DNA of 64,000 nucleotides, from assembly GCF_028583425.1 (NCBI RefSeq), contig NC_072797.1:20246001-20310000 (forward strand), in the 5' to 3' direction. Under the pieces are notes generated by a model that did no database searches, was not told the origin of the DNA, and was given only the letters and a program-made list of their open reading frames with translations. The position numbers and the translations under genes are program-made. Numbering within the stretch: position 1 is the stretch's first letter; every line of letters starts with the position of its first letter. Source of the stretch: Eublepharis macularius. Its lineage: Eukaryota; Chordata; Lepidosauria; Squamata; Eublepharidae. Shown in pieces: positions 1 to 11,800 of the stretch.

Positions 1-141
1 TGGCACAAGAAAAACGGGAGGGAGAAGTGAGGTCAATCAGTATCACAATGTCATTTCTGGGTTTCACCTGGAAATGATGTTGCAATGTTGATCAAAGCTT
101 CCCCTCCCCATTTCCCAGGCCCAAAAGTTGAGGGCAGAGGC

Positions 142-316
<175 letters not shown>

Positions 317-1530
317 TCTCTCTATTGAGAGTTGCAAAAGGTTAAATATGAATTGAATAATATATTGTCAATGAAAGTAGAACATGCTCTGATGTCCCTG
401 AGCCCATCATACTGGGAAAGAGGAGAGTGAGCTGGCAGATTATTGGCCCATTGTTTAAGGCAGCGAAAGGACAAGAATTATATTCCTTTGATTAAGGATG
501 AAGAGAATGCAATGCATACTACTTCTACAGAAATAAATCTGCAGTTTCAAAAGTGTTACTCTAACTTGTATACTAAGGACTGGGCCTAGGCTGGGCTTTG
601 AATGTAATAGTCACTCATGACCTTGAATTGAACCGGTAAGTGATGGGTAGCCAGTGGAATGACTGCAGAATGAGAGTGATATGCCTGCCTTGTCTAGCTC
701 CTGAAAGTAAATGAACTGCAGCATTTTGCACCAGCTTTGCACCAGCTTTGGATATTTCTTTGGCACAGGGGAATTCTGTAATCGGCTCAACTCTGTGTAG
801 AGCTTAGGATCCACAAAAGGATAAGATTGAGAGTGTTGAGTCTGGTTTCCCATTGGTATGTTTGAATTTTGGGCACTAAAATTAAGAGAGGGATGACTGA
901 GTGCCAGGTTGCTCCAACTTATATGACCAAGGCTCAGCAGTGCCTTGATGGCCTTCCCTGGGGTAGTGATTGAATTGCTGGGGAAGGTTGTATTGTGAAG
1001 AGAGCTCTGTGTTCTCTGTGTTTATTGTCTAGCAATTATTTCTGGCCTGGGTGTGAGGAAGCACGTGCTTCAAACAAAATCAATGTGTTCCTTGAAGTAT
1101 GCCAGCAGTTGGGCTATTCCTGTCTGGCATGTCCATGGAAATTCCTGCTAGATCAAGGGCCCTGCTTTAATACACGGCTGGATAATTTATCCAAGTCTCT
1201 AGCACTTACGTCAATTTTTGGGGGGCGTGTATAAATACAGCAGTCCCAGGGGGCACCTTGCACAACACATTGTAGGGCCTGGTGAAATGCAATTAGCCGT
1301 GGAGATCAGCTGAGGTGATGCCAGAGTCTAGATGGGGCCCTGTAGCCCAGTGAAACGGTGCAAACACAGAGCTGGTACATCAACCTAGATGGTGCCCATA
1401 TCAGGTTGCCATAGTTTCAGTGGATACAGACTGCCAGTACTGCAGGTGGTAAGATGAGAGGGCCTGGCTGCAGGGGCTTTTGTTCTGAAGCTCCCCTTGG
1501 CTAGCTGTACCACTAAGGAAAATAATAATT
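317..1530. other. Upstream non-coding DNA, nothing recognised
   Basis: No ORF with family resemblance and no repeat I could name. A TATAAATA string at 1230-1237 is present without any supporting promoter context. Confidence 0.5.
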
Positions 1531-1685
1531 GTGTGCCATCAAGTTGCAACCAACACATGGTGACCCCTGGACCATGCAGTTTTCAAAACAAGAGCTGACT
1601 GCATAGCAAACCCAGTCTTCCTTAGTGCTCTCCCATCCAAGTACTAACTGTGGCTGACCCTGCTTTCAAGCTAGTCTGAGTTATT
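1531..1685 (-). repeat. 5S-rRNA-derived SINE, decayed copy
   Basis: Read on the minus strand it carries the 5S-like head (the plus strand shows CTCCCATCCAAGTACTAAC followed by a degraded CTGACCCTGCTTTCAAGCT) and then the tail ending near GGCACACAATTATTATT. Divergence is higher than in the copies at 42031 and 61343, so it is probably older. Confidence 0.8.
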
Positions 1686-4314
1686 ACCTGTTTTAAAACC
1701 TTGTGTGTGTGCATGCAAACACATCGGCTCATGCTCTTGAAGCATCTTGTCCTCCTAGGAAGAGGGAGCATAGCGTATGAATGAATGCCTGTAGCATTGT
1801 TCAGTTAATCACATGAATTAATTTGGAGTGAGAGTTGGGTTGCCACCTTTTCAGCTGGGCCCTGTAGCTGTGCCTTCAGCCAAGGCTTGATCTATAACAG
1901 TTACTGAGCCCTGAAAAGCACCCCTTTTTCATCTCCACAGGTAACATAAATGTCAAACATACAGAAGCAGGCTGGTACTTTTAAAAAAATTGTAAGTCGG
2001 AGGGAAGAGAGGCAACAGCGAGATGTGGAGAAAAGCCATGATTTGAAGGGTCTCTGTGCCCGTTCTTTCTACAATTTTAAACGTATTTGTTAGTTTGGGA
2101 GACAAAGTTTTCTTTTTCATCAAACTTGGCAGGGGGAGCTGACACTGTAGGTCAATTTTCTCTCCAGGGGTCCCACAAGTCTGTGAATAATTTGGCAATT
2201 GTCAAGAAACAAATAAAGTTAGGCCCAGGTGGTAAGTTTGAGAACAAACTGGGTTATGAAAGCCTTGGAAGAGAAGGAGGGGGCTTAATAATTGGAGAAT
2301 GGGTTACAAACAGAGGAAGCAAAGAAAATGTCTGTCTTTTGTGGGACACACAATGTTTACTTTCATTTCAGAAATGGATATGACTGAGGTGATTTGTCAG
2401 TACTCCTGTGGCTATGTTTACTGCCTGATTTTTACCACAGAACAATAGACATGAAAGGAAGGAGTGGGATGCCATGACAACAGAAGAACTTGTGGGAAAT
2501 GATGCTTCTCACTCTCTATGCTTTGTTTCTCTCTCTGAAGGAGAAGAATATAAATTCTATGATTCACTCTGTTGCTGTCTGTTCAAGGTGGACACGCAGT
2601 TTGGGGCTGTGTATATCTCTTGATGGAAGGATGAGAAGAATGTGTGTACTTATGTGGTTGAGGATAAATACATGAGATTTTTCACTAAGCAGAAAATTAC
2701 CACAATGTGCAGCTGGTTAGTAAGCCTGGTACTCATCCCCATATCCAATGTGCCCCAGAGTGTCCTCTCACACCTTGGGTAACATGGCCAGCTGTATTAT
2801 GCGGCCAAGCGGTAAGAATTTACCACATACTAAGTGCAGATGTGTGGTAAAACGGTTGTCTGAACAAATTATTTGTAATGTCCCTTCTGGCATGTGATCA
2901 GAAATCTGCAGCATGGTAAGAGTCCACTGACCACTTGGCAAGAAATAAAGATGACAAATTCATTTATAGGCTCACAGTGGTAAGGCCCGATTCACATACG
3001 CAGAAAGATGAGATGGCAGAACCCTCAGGCAGTAAAATGGATTGCAGCACTTCAGATTGAGGTGGATTCCAGCTTTGAATGTTCCTTTACATAAAAAATG
3101 AGTACACACAGAAATCTAGCACAAAAGGAAAAAAGGTTCTGTTTGCCTGATTGGCTGACTTTCTATCTGCAGGGAGTTTTCAGCATAGCATCCCAAAATA
3201 TGATTCTCCACTGGCAGTCTGAAGAGATACAACCCATTCTGCCACCTCACCAATCTGCCATTTCATTTTCCTCCATGTAAGAACCAGGCTTAAAGTGAAT
3301 AATTGTGTGTGTTTGACCAGAAGAATGCAAATCCATTTGAGTGCAGGTGAACCCTTGACAAAGAAATATGCCCTCATGTGGTGCACAAGGAGTGAGGAAA
3401 GACTGCTCATGCAATTTTTTCTACGGCCCACTGGCCATTCTAAAACTGGCAATGTGGTCTCTGGACCAAAAAGATTTGCCATCTAAGTTAATAGTAAACA
3501 TGCAGAGAAAAATGAACACTTGAAGGCTGTCATTGTGTCAATTAGCATACAGAAATATTCTTTTAAAATAGGTATGTTTATCATAGACGTAATTGGACTA
3601 GGAGAGGAACAAAAATGAAAGAACTGTTCCCTTTGTCTCCACAGAGCAGAGCTGCAAAATATCAGCCTAAACGGAAGACAATGTTTAAAAGGTCTTTTGC
3701 TTTATTAAACCATGTGAGTTAAAACAAAGACAGACTTATCGTAATACAATTTTAATACTGGCAGGTTTGCCAGATAAGCGCCACCAAGATAAGGCTACTG
3801 CAGAAGCATACTGTTGGTCGCAACCCTGAACACACGTCTAACTTTTGCATGTCAATAAATTTCAGGCCAACGGGACATGAATAAACATAGGCAAATTAGG
3901 TGAGTTATCACTATGCCCTTAAAACAGACTCCCACCTTCTTCTGAGTACGGGAGGAAGATTACCGTGTATCCATTCAACTGTGGCCTTGTTCTCACACCT
4001 GCTATCTTGGCTGTAGTATTTTATTTTCTGTGCTAGCCATGGAGGACAGACTTTTAAAATGAGGTAACTCCCCCTATCCCCAGCACAGAATATTAATGAA
4101 AGATATTGTTTGATGTTGTATATTTGGTAGGTTTTTTTTTAAAAAAAAGGTCTTTATTGCTTATGGTGTAAAATGTGAAATTCTTGATTCATACTATTCT
4201 TCTCCTCCCCAACCCATGGTAGTTTGGCAGCCCAAACCATCAACAGCCTTGTGACTCTTAAAAGAGCCACAAATGTATTGTGGCCTCTACTGAATAAAGT
4301 GAGTCCTGGCTTAT
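1686..4314. other. Upstream non-coding DNA
   Basis: AT-leaning sequence without recognisable coding exons. Short ORFs here (up to about 100 codons) lack domains or codon structure. No repeat family could be named with confidence. Confidence 0.45.
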
Positions 4315-4332
4315 GGGGGGTGGGTGGGTGGG
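4315..4332 (+). other. G-quadruplex motif
   Basis: Four G-runs separated by single T bases (GGGGGGTGGGTGGGTGGG) fit the most stable class of intramolecular quadruplex sequence. It lies about 0.7-0.9 kb upstream of the CpG-rich block. Function is not shown by the sequence. Confidence 0.75.
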
Positions 4333-5135
4333 AAATCCACAATAAATTTGCTAGCCTTTGAGGTGCCACCACAGGACATTTACAAATGGAATACCAAAAA
4401 AAAGTTCATTAAAAACACCCTTCTGCTTGTATTCTTAGGACTTTAAAAAGGGTGTGTGAGAAGGTCTTTTTGTCTCTTGCAAATCCAATACCTCTCTGGC
4501 CTGTTCGGTCTGTTTGCATGAAGGAGATTTCGAAACATCATCAACACCCCACCCCCAGCAGAGCCCTACTCCAGGTCCCATTACTGCGATTCTCTTTTCT
4601 CCCTTGCCTGTAATTAAAACAGGCAAGGGAGGGGTGGCGGTGGTGGCTTTTAACTCCTTTCCTCTTCTGTTTTTCTCCACAAGAGGGAAATTCCTTGATT
4701 TGCAAAGAAAATGCTTCAGAAGAATCACCAATAAATATATATATTTTAAAAATCTGTCTCTCTCTCCCCCCTCCCCCCCCCCCACACTCCAGTGACAAGT
4801 TTTAAATTGAATCCACAGGGGAGATCTCTTCCACACACCCCCATCCATCCCTTTTTTTCCCTTCCCAAGCCAGAGGCATCCCCCCACCCCCACCTTTTCC
4901 TTAGTCCCAGCAAGAGCCTCTCCCTCTGTCTGCCTGCCATTATGTGCAACCATCTTTTAAAGCCAGGCCTCTCTCTGCAGGCTGCTGTGGCAGGGAGAGG
5001 GAGCCCTTAAACATGTCTGCCTGAAAGCACCCTTGGCAGGATCAGCCCCTCCCCGGCTTGCAGCACACACTGGCCTCTTTGCTCCAGGGCTACCAGCAGC
5101 AGCAGGTCTGTTTGCATGGCATGGGGGTGAGGCGT

Positions 5136-5145
5136 TTGCATGCAA
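5136..5145. promoter_or_regulatory. TTGCATGCAA palindrome (POU/octamer-like)
   Basis: A perfect 10-bp palindrome preceded by T, giving TTTGCATG; another TTTGCAT lies at 5111-5117. It resembles POU-domain octamer half-sites. It recurs at 5411-5420 in the same CpG-rich block. Confidence 0.4.
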
Positions 5146-5410
5146 TGTTGGGGAGTGGGGGAAATCTTTTTTTCTCTCTCTGTCTCTCTGCTTTTGTTTC
5201 CTGGTGGGGCCTGGCTGCTGCAGCGCCTAGAGACTATTTCCAGCCGCCCCCCCCCCCCTTCGCTCGCGCATACACACAAAGGAAATAAAAAATACATAGT
5301 AGCAGGCCCTGGTTGACAGACATCGCTTGCTCAATACAGCCGTCGCGGCGTTGCTTTGCCCCTTGCAGTGCCTACGCGGCATGGAGAAAGCAGCCGGGGG
5401 GGGGGGGGGC

Positions 5411-5430
5411 TTGCATGCAAGCATGCATGC
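5411..5430. promoter_or_regulatory. Second TTGCATGCAA palindrome plus alternating Pu/Py run
   Basis: TTGCATGCAA followed directly by GCATGCATGC, immediately after a 14-base G run. The alternating purine/pyrimidine stretch could bind POU-type factors or adopt non-B DNA. Both are inference. Confidence 0.35.
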
Positions 5431-5565
5431 AGCCGCGGCCTCCGCCCGAAGAGATCGAGGGAATAGCTAGGCGAGGGCCCGGGTGTGCCAGCGAAGCAGG
5501 CCGCTGCAGCGCTTTTCTCCAGCCGGAGAACAGGCAGGCGCTGCTGCCGGAGAGGAGAGGATAGG

Positions 5566-5650
5566 CCAGCGGGGCAGAAATGACTTTTTCAGAGGTGGGG
5601 AGGGGGAAATGCTGAGGCTGCATCTACCAGCTTCTTCCCAAGCTGGGACC
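5566..5650 (+). repeat. Local duplication, copy 1 (in CpG block)
   Basis: Starts CCAGCGGGGCAGAAATGACT and matches 6193-6275 closely. The first 35 or so bases differ at one position, then the similarity decays with small indels through a GCTGAGGCTGC block and a CTTCCCAAG block. Confidence 0.8.
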
Positions 5651-5678
5651 AATTTTTGCTTTTAAGACTGTGGAGTGG

Positions 5679-5805
5679 TAGGCTTGCCAACCTCCAGGTG
5701 AGGCCTGGAGAGCTGGAATTGCAGCTGATCTCCGAACTGCAGAGATCAGCTCCTCTTGAGAAAATGGCTGCTTTGGAAGATGGACTCTGTGGCTGTAGAC
5801 GCTTT
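5679..5805 (+). repeat. TAGGNTTGCCAAC-type MITE, truncated
   Basis: Begins TAGGCTTGCCAACCTCCAGG and continues with a CTGGAATTGCAGCTGATCTCC block and an AAAATGGCTGCTTTGGA block, as in the copies at 13222, 18152 and 47945. The far terminus is missing. It sits between the two copies of the promoter-proximal duplication. Confidence 0.75.
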
Positions 5806-6084
5806 CGAGGTCCACCTATGCTTTTCATGCTGGGTGCCCCTTTCATATATTGCAAGCATGCACTGCTTCCATCAACGTCCCAGGTAGTGGGCATGCACCC
5901 CTTGCTGCAGTCCACTGCGGTTTCCTAGGACAGGGAGTTACACACTGGCTCTTGACTGGGTTTTTATTGGGATCTTTCGATATTAGCCAGCAACTGTGTC
6001 ACCTGACCTCGTGGAAGGGTTTCTCCCTCTCAGTCTTACATATCTTCAATTGTAAACCCACTGAATTCATTGACTTGTACTTTT

Positions 6085-6192
6085 AGGCAGGTAGCCAAGT
6101 TGGTCTGTAGTAGAACAGCAGCATTTGCGTCCAGCAGCACCTTAGAAACCAACACGAATTTCAGGGGATAAGCTTTCCAGAAGATTGGATTG
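6085..6192 (-). repeat. Hairpin-retroposon relative, fragment
   Basis: Plus strand shows GGTAGCCAAGTTGGTCTGTAG, then AGCAGCACCTTAGAAACCAAC and ATAAGCTTTCCAGAAG. This is the family layout seen at 16993, 32470 and 60727 (TAGCC..GTTRGTCTGTAG, AGTAGCACCTTWARACYAAC, RTAAGCTTTC). Confidence 0.65.
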
Positions 6193-6275
6193 ACCAGTGG
6201 GGCAGAAATGACTTTTTCAGAGGTGGGGTGTGGGAACAGCTGAGGCTGCGTCTGCTCCCTCCCAAGATGCCAGGA
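6193..6275 (+). repeat. Local duplication, copy 2
   Basis: Second copy of 5566-5650 in the same orientation, 627 bp downstream. It starts CCAGTGGGGCAGAAATGACT. It directly follows a retroposon fragment. Confidence 0.8.
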
Positions 6276-6999
6276 TTACACCCTGAAAATCTTATTGTCT
6301 CTAAGGTGCCTCCTTGTAGTACAACTTGCTATTGTACTCCCATGTTATTGGGTAGAAGACTGAAGCCATTAGTTATCACTGTGTTGCTAGACTGAAGGGA
6401 AAAGGTCAGAGGTCAGTTTCAGAAACAAGGCCCTGGTGGTCACGTATGTAAGGAAGGTCTCCTGACTTGGCGTTTGACATTGCTTAGGAAACATGGTGTT
6501 CTTTCAGTGAGGGTACATGGGATGGATCCTTCCCCACAGTACATGCATATGGGTGGTGGATGTTCTAACGTGTGTTAACAGTGAGATTCAGATGAGTGCA
6601 AGCCCTACAGGAGCTCATTGCATGGCTCCCATAACTGGGCAGCCTTGATTGAGAGGTTAGGCATTGTGTCGTGACCTCTTCTCACCTTTCCATGTGTCTG
6701 CAGAGAGGTAATAATACAAGGCCTAACCACATCACCAAAGGCCACCACAGATGACCACCTTGCTTTTAGCCACGTGGCTTTCAGTTGTCTGAATCCATCC
6801 AATCCCAACATGGTGGGGAGACTGTTGGGTCAATGATACCCAGCTTCATATTCCCATTCAGTCATGAAGCTCACTTCCATCATTTCCTCTTAAGATTGTG
6901 CACTGATGGGGTGGGGAGAGAACCACGTGATTGGCACGTGTGTCATGACCTGGAGCCTTTACCTCATAGAAGGAGTTCTTCACTGGCTGCCATGTTTGT
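6276..6999. other. Presumed intron 1, nothing recognised
   Basis: No exon or named repeat could be supported here. Confidence 0.4.
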
Positions 7000-7205
7000 T
7001 TATTTTACTTGTTTAGCTTTTTAAACCCCACGTTTCTTCCCAGTGTGGACCCCAAAAGGGTGACAACTTTGCTCTCCCCGCCTCTGCTTTATCCTTACAA
7101 CAACAACTCTCTGAGGTAGGTTAGGCTAAGAGATAATAACTGACCCAAAGTCACTCAGTGAGCTTCCGTGGTAGACTTAAGATTTTGAACTTGGGTCTCC
7201 CAGAT
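7000..7205 (-). repeat. tRNA-derived SINE
   Basis: Plus strand reads as the reverse of a SINE body: a CTCTGAGGTAGGTTAGGCT block, a GACCCAAAGTCACTCAGTGAGC block and GAACTTGGGTCTCCCAGATTC. The last part is the B-box side of a tRNA-like head read backwards. The extreme tRNA end is lost. Confidence 0.7.
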
Positions 7206-7539
7206 TCTACTACAGGGATCAGCTGATGTTGTGCCTGTGGGCAGTACGGTGCCCACCAGAACCTTCCCTGGCACATATCAAGTGTTTTTAGAAAGTGGAT
7301 GGAGCCCGATGAGTGTTTCCGATTGGCCTTTGGATCTGATTGGCCATGTGGATTTTCAAAGATTAGCTTTGGGAGCAGCTGCCAGCACAGGTCTAGGATC
7401 TTCACTGCATGACTGAAGGTAAGATGTGTGTAGGCAAGAAAATGCTTTTATACAATATGTTCATATTAAAAAGCATCATGTAAAACGAAACTTGTGCCTG
7501 AAATGTTGAAGAATTACTTCTAAAGTTATGTATAACTTC

Positions 7540-7696
7540 ACTCCCTGACATTTTGTGGTTGGCTCCGCCTCCTGTGGTGGCCATTTTGTGGCAGGCTCGC
7601 CTCCTATGGTAGACATTTTTTGATTGTGTCGACTACCCTGTGTCAGATTTCCAAAAGCACCATCAGGGTTAAAAAGGTTGGGGACCCCCGTCCTAG
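7540..7696. mobile_element. hAT-like element fragment
   Basis: Ends in AAAAAGGTTGGGGACCCC, whose reverse complement GGGGTCCCCAACCTTTTT looks like a hAT terminus. Internal blocks are GGTTGGCTCCGCCTCC and GGCCATTTTGTGGCAGGCTC, the latter imperfectly repeated within the fragment. The other end was not located. Confidence 0.45.
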
Positions 7697-8419
7697 TACT
7701 ATACTGAGCTGTATGAATCATATTTCTGTATAGAGCCAGAGAGTGGGAGCCATCTTGGAGGAAACACAGCTAGTGAGGAAGAGCATGAGATGGCAGGAAA
7801 ATCATGTATAGAAGGAGATGGGAATGAGCATGACAGGAAAAGTAAACTACCACAGTGAAACAGCTGGCATTACCTTTGTATATCATTTGTCACAGTAAAG
7901 CAGTGGTCTCTTATAGTCACAAGTACAGCCATTTTGCCACAACTGGTTTTTTGTTCTGTACATATGAAGATTTGCAAAATGTGTGTAGACTCATCAATAA
8001 AAGTATTGGGGATGTTAGCATGGGAAATGCCCACTGGATTTGGTATGATGTTGGAGCCAGTGACAATGGCTTGCACTGGCAACCTCTCTACAAAAACAAC
8101 CAGTGAATCAGTCCTAAACCAGGAGACACCAGAGTATGAAACAGAAACTTGGGACAAAGGATGAAAATAACACAGCATTTAGAAGATGTGAAAAGAACGA
8201 TGGAGATTGCTGGATATAGAGAATCAATATTGTTCACTGCATTGTGACTACTTTAGCTACGGATTCTGATTTTGCTTAAAGCCTAGTCATAGGCCATCAC
8301 AAAATGATGCTGTCTGCCCCCAAAATCTTACATTGAATGACACAGATTGACTACCATCCAATGCAAAAATAAATACACAGTTCTGGGAAGCTTTTAAAAA
8401 TTGCTATAAATGACCCCAT

Positions 8420-8880
8420 TGTACATAGGGGAGGGGAGGCGGATGGAAGAGAAGATTCTTTAAAAGGTTGTTTTGGGGAGCCATCTTTGTATGAAGGGTT
8501 GAGTTATGGGCAGATGGCGTTAAGGCATCTGCCCCTGCCGGGAATGGTGTAGCAGATTCATCTAGGGGCAGACGTAAAGCTATGGCTGGGTTAAAGGGCC
8601 AGATTTGTGAAGGAAAGAAGCTGTATGTGTTAAAAGACGTAAAATCCAGGTTAAAAGGTTATCTTGATGAATGGAAAGGCCTGAGCCATTTGGTGTGGGC
8701 AAGCTCAGAGGTAGGGACCCTGATCTTTAATAGCGTGGAGGAAGGAATTTCAGCTTTGTCATGGCAGAATGCTTCCTGCCTGAGGAAATGTACAGCTGCC
8801 GAAATACCCAGCTATTAAAGGTAGAGGGCGGCTCCTGTATCCAGGTAAGGTACTAAAACTTATTTGTGTTGTGTTTAGGC
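8420..8880. other. Unidentified block with 78-codon ORF and short hairpin
   Basis: GGGCAGATG and CATCTGCCC form a perfect 9-bp stem at about 8509-8536. An ORF at 8582-8818 follows and then a good splice-donor match, CCAGGTAAGG, near 8840. The ORF matches nothing I know. An alternative exon or an LTR-type fragment are both possible. Confidence 0.25.
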
Positions 8881-8899
8881 AATCACATCCATGTGCAAA

Positions 8900-11800
8900 G
8901 GCGAGCGAGGGAGTAATTCTAGGCTAAAAGGCACCTCTTTATGGGGACTCAGGTAGGTGAGGAGAAGGCCTTGTGGTGAAATTCACCTTTATAGTGAATG
9001 CTGTGGCCACGAGCCCACATTTGATGTGGTGGATCAGGAGACGAGAAAAGACCTAGGAGGATGATAAGCAGCATGGTGGTGAGGAGAGAATATGTAACAG
9101 CCACCCCCAAACATTGCAAAGATGTACATGCTCGGGTTGGTTTCTGAGCAAGAAAGCCTTGTTTTGCTGTTCCCGAGGACAGTGGGCAGAAGGTATGGCA
9201 TTCATTAGAAGCATCTCATGCTCTTGAGGGAGCGCAACCGGGGGGGAAACCCTGCTTAGCAGTCACCCTATTGCTCTTGTGGCCGAGTATCCTTTGTGCC
9301 GCAAAAGGAGATCCTGTGAGGATTTTTTTTTTATTGCGGTCTCTCTTTGTTAGCTACAGACACACATACACACAGAGAGCTTTTCAGCCAGGTTTCTGGG
9401 AGGTAAGTTGGGAAGGGGAGGAGAAAAAAAAGAGGAATTTTTGTATGTAGAATGCAGTTGTGAGGGGAGGGAGGTGGTGTGTGGCAGGGCTGTGCTTAAA
9501 CGGGAGGGGGGGGGGGACAAAGCAGAAATACCCTCACACCAACGAAGAAAACAACCGAGCCCCTCTGATTTTTTCAGGGACTTGTTGGCAACTCAGCGAG
9601 GGTTGCCATAGCTTTTTATGTAGGGTGACCAGAACCGGCTGAAACTGGTTTGAGGCAGATCAGCTCCTGAAGACAATGCAGTCACTGAGCTACTACAGTG
9701 GGATAGCTTCCTCCCTTCATGCAAGCCAAAAGGAGAGGATCTTGCAGAAAAGATTGTCATCCCCTAACAATATGTGAATGCACACTTTAGACACACAGCG
9801 CTGGTATGTGACTAATGTGGTCATAAAAGATTCTGTGTATCTATGTACAGATTTGCAGTAACTGGGATTATTTGGGCTGTTCATGCCTTTTTTGTTTCTT
9901 TTTTTGCTGAAGGAATGGACAAGATCTGAGATTTGCTATCACCCTTATTAAAAGGAGAAAAAAAGAAAACTGTTTCCTTTGTTTGCTAGGGGGGACACTT
10001 GGATGTGCAAGATTTGTTGTAGAAAAGCTGACCAAAATAATAATAAAAAAAATGGATGTAAACAATTTGTATTTCTTGTGAGGCTTTGAGACTCAGAATT
10101 GCATGCTGCTATTTCTAAGGTGTTGTCTTGTGGGTTTCTTTTCATAAGGGGAAAAAACCCCAAACATGAAGATTGTGCGTGCGTGTGCGTGAGCATTGTG
10201 TCTCTGTTAAAGGCCAAGAACAAACTATTGTTGTAGAATTGCGCATGAAAGCATTTGTTTTTAATAAAGGCTATAAGGCATACTTTTTTTTTCTGTTTTC
10301 CTTGTAGGCCTATTGATTTGAGCTGCCTTTAACCCTTTCAGGTTTGCAGTGGTTATGCATCTGTGGCTGATCATTGGCATTTCTTTAAAAACAAAATCCA
10401 CCCCAGTTCAAGATACACACGGTGAGGTATGTTGCGGGTTTTTAATTTTTTTTAGCGCTACCACAATAGGGTGGAGAGAATATATACAAAACCTGAATGT
10501 ACAATATTCCCATCCCACCTCTAGGCACAAGGGTGATAAAGCAGTGGTCAGAACAAGGTGAAGAAACACTCCTGGATTGCCTTGTCCAGGTTTAATAGGA
10601 TTAAAGCTATTGTTTATAAAAGGCTTCTTCTATCACCAGGCAAAGGACTCTGCCTTCCTCTGATACACCATGTAGGCAGACATTTTCTTCCTCGTTAAAT
10701 CATAAAAGAACAGGCCTGTGCATGATTCTCATAAATTGTAGCCCACATGAGAGAGAGCTATTTGCTTTACAGGACTGTTTAGATAGAAACATTAGAAAAG
10801 TTTATAATTTTAAAACAGCTTTTTCTCCCTTTCTTAGCAAATTAGATATTCTGGCCTTTTGTGGGGGCAGGGGAGAGAGAAAAGACTATTAAGCTGTGCA
10901 CCCGTTTCTTGACAAATAATAACAAGCACAGCATTTTGCTTAATAAAGCATGTTGCAAGGAAGGTTTTTTTGCTGCCTGGCAGAGGGGACTTGTTTTAAG
11001 GGTTTTGTAGAACTCCAGTGGATTAGTAGGGGGCATAAATTACAATACCGAGCATTAATTACCTACAGATAGGAAACCGGATGGACACTGCATCAGCTGG
11101 TAAAGAATGTCGCCTCCTGGCTTCAAGCTTCCGAGCTCTGGATAATGGATAAGATTTGTTTTTCCTTCTCTAGAAAATGAATGTGGACTTAGATTAGGGC
11201 AGGCATTTTGCATTTTACATTGAAGTTTCCAGCTTTAGAGAAAGCGGGTGGGGGGAGGCAGGAGAAACCAATAATGAGTGTGGCAAAGGGGAAGAACAAA
11301 GCTGCTCAGATTATATTGGAGCACTAAGCATTTTTGCCTTGGGGGGTTTTCTTTTGCAAGAAAGTGTAACTTCCTAAAACAGGAAACCATCAGCAACTCT
11401 GGAATCCTGTATGCGTTCTGATGTTACTAAAATCCAGGCAGTGCTGGCTGGCAGCTGACGGTATAAATCTGCAATCATGGGGAGGAAAAAACCAAACAAA
11501 GATGGAGGATAAACAGTGGGGAGAGGAGGAGAAAAAAATGTGTTCTGATCTAGTTTGAAATTTAGGTTGTCCATTGTATTCAAGCGGAATAAAGTAGACA
11601 GTCTTAAAAGCCTTGGGACTATTTTGATTGGGTAAGTTTCATGGAGGCTGGTGTCAGGCAGGGTTGACTGCATTTAGAGGGTGACACAAGCATTAAGGAA
11701 CCTCTTTATTTCCTGATTGTGCAGAAGATGACATAAGGTATTTAAAGGGGATAAATGGGAGTGGATTGAAAATAGCATGCAATCGGTTAAGCCTGAAAAA

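Larger units (their letters stand above)
4900..5660 (+). promoter_or_regulatory. ZNF532: CpG-rich block, candidate ZNF532 promoter and first exon
   Basis: CpGs are frequent between about 5230 and 5580 while the rest of the window is strongly CpG-depleted, apart from a young palindrome at 62082. The block also has pyrimidine tracts, a 14-base G run (5396-5409) and TTGCATGCAA palindromes. It lies about 24 kb upstream of the coding ATG, on the correct side. The coding exon begins with a splice acceptor, so an untranslated exon must exist upstream. No transcription start or first-exon donor could be fixed from sequence, so linking the block to ZNF532 is inference; an unrelated or antisense promoter is possible. 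Confidence 0.45.

Noticed and set aside
1230-1237. TATAAATA as a TATA box
   Set aside because: No initiator, CpG enrichment or downstream exon. Such strings are common by chance in AT-rich DNA.
4435-4953. 172-codon minus-strand ORF next to the CpG block
   Set aside because: Low-complexity Gly/Lys/Thr-rich translation driven by pyrimidine runs; no domain, no conserved start; several overlapping ORFs of the same kind exist on both strands.
8582-8818. 78-codon ORF followed by a splice-donor match
   Set aside because: No known family, no acceptor-to-donor exon could be tied to ZNF532; kept only as an unidentified block.
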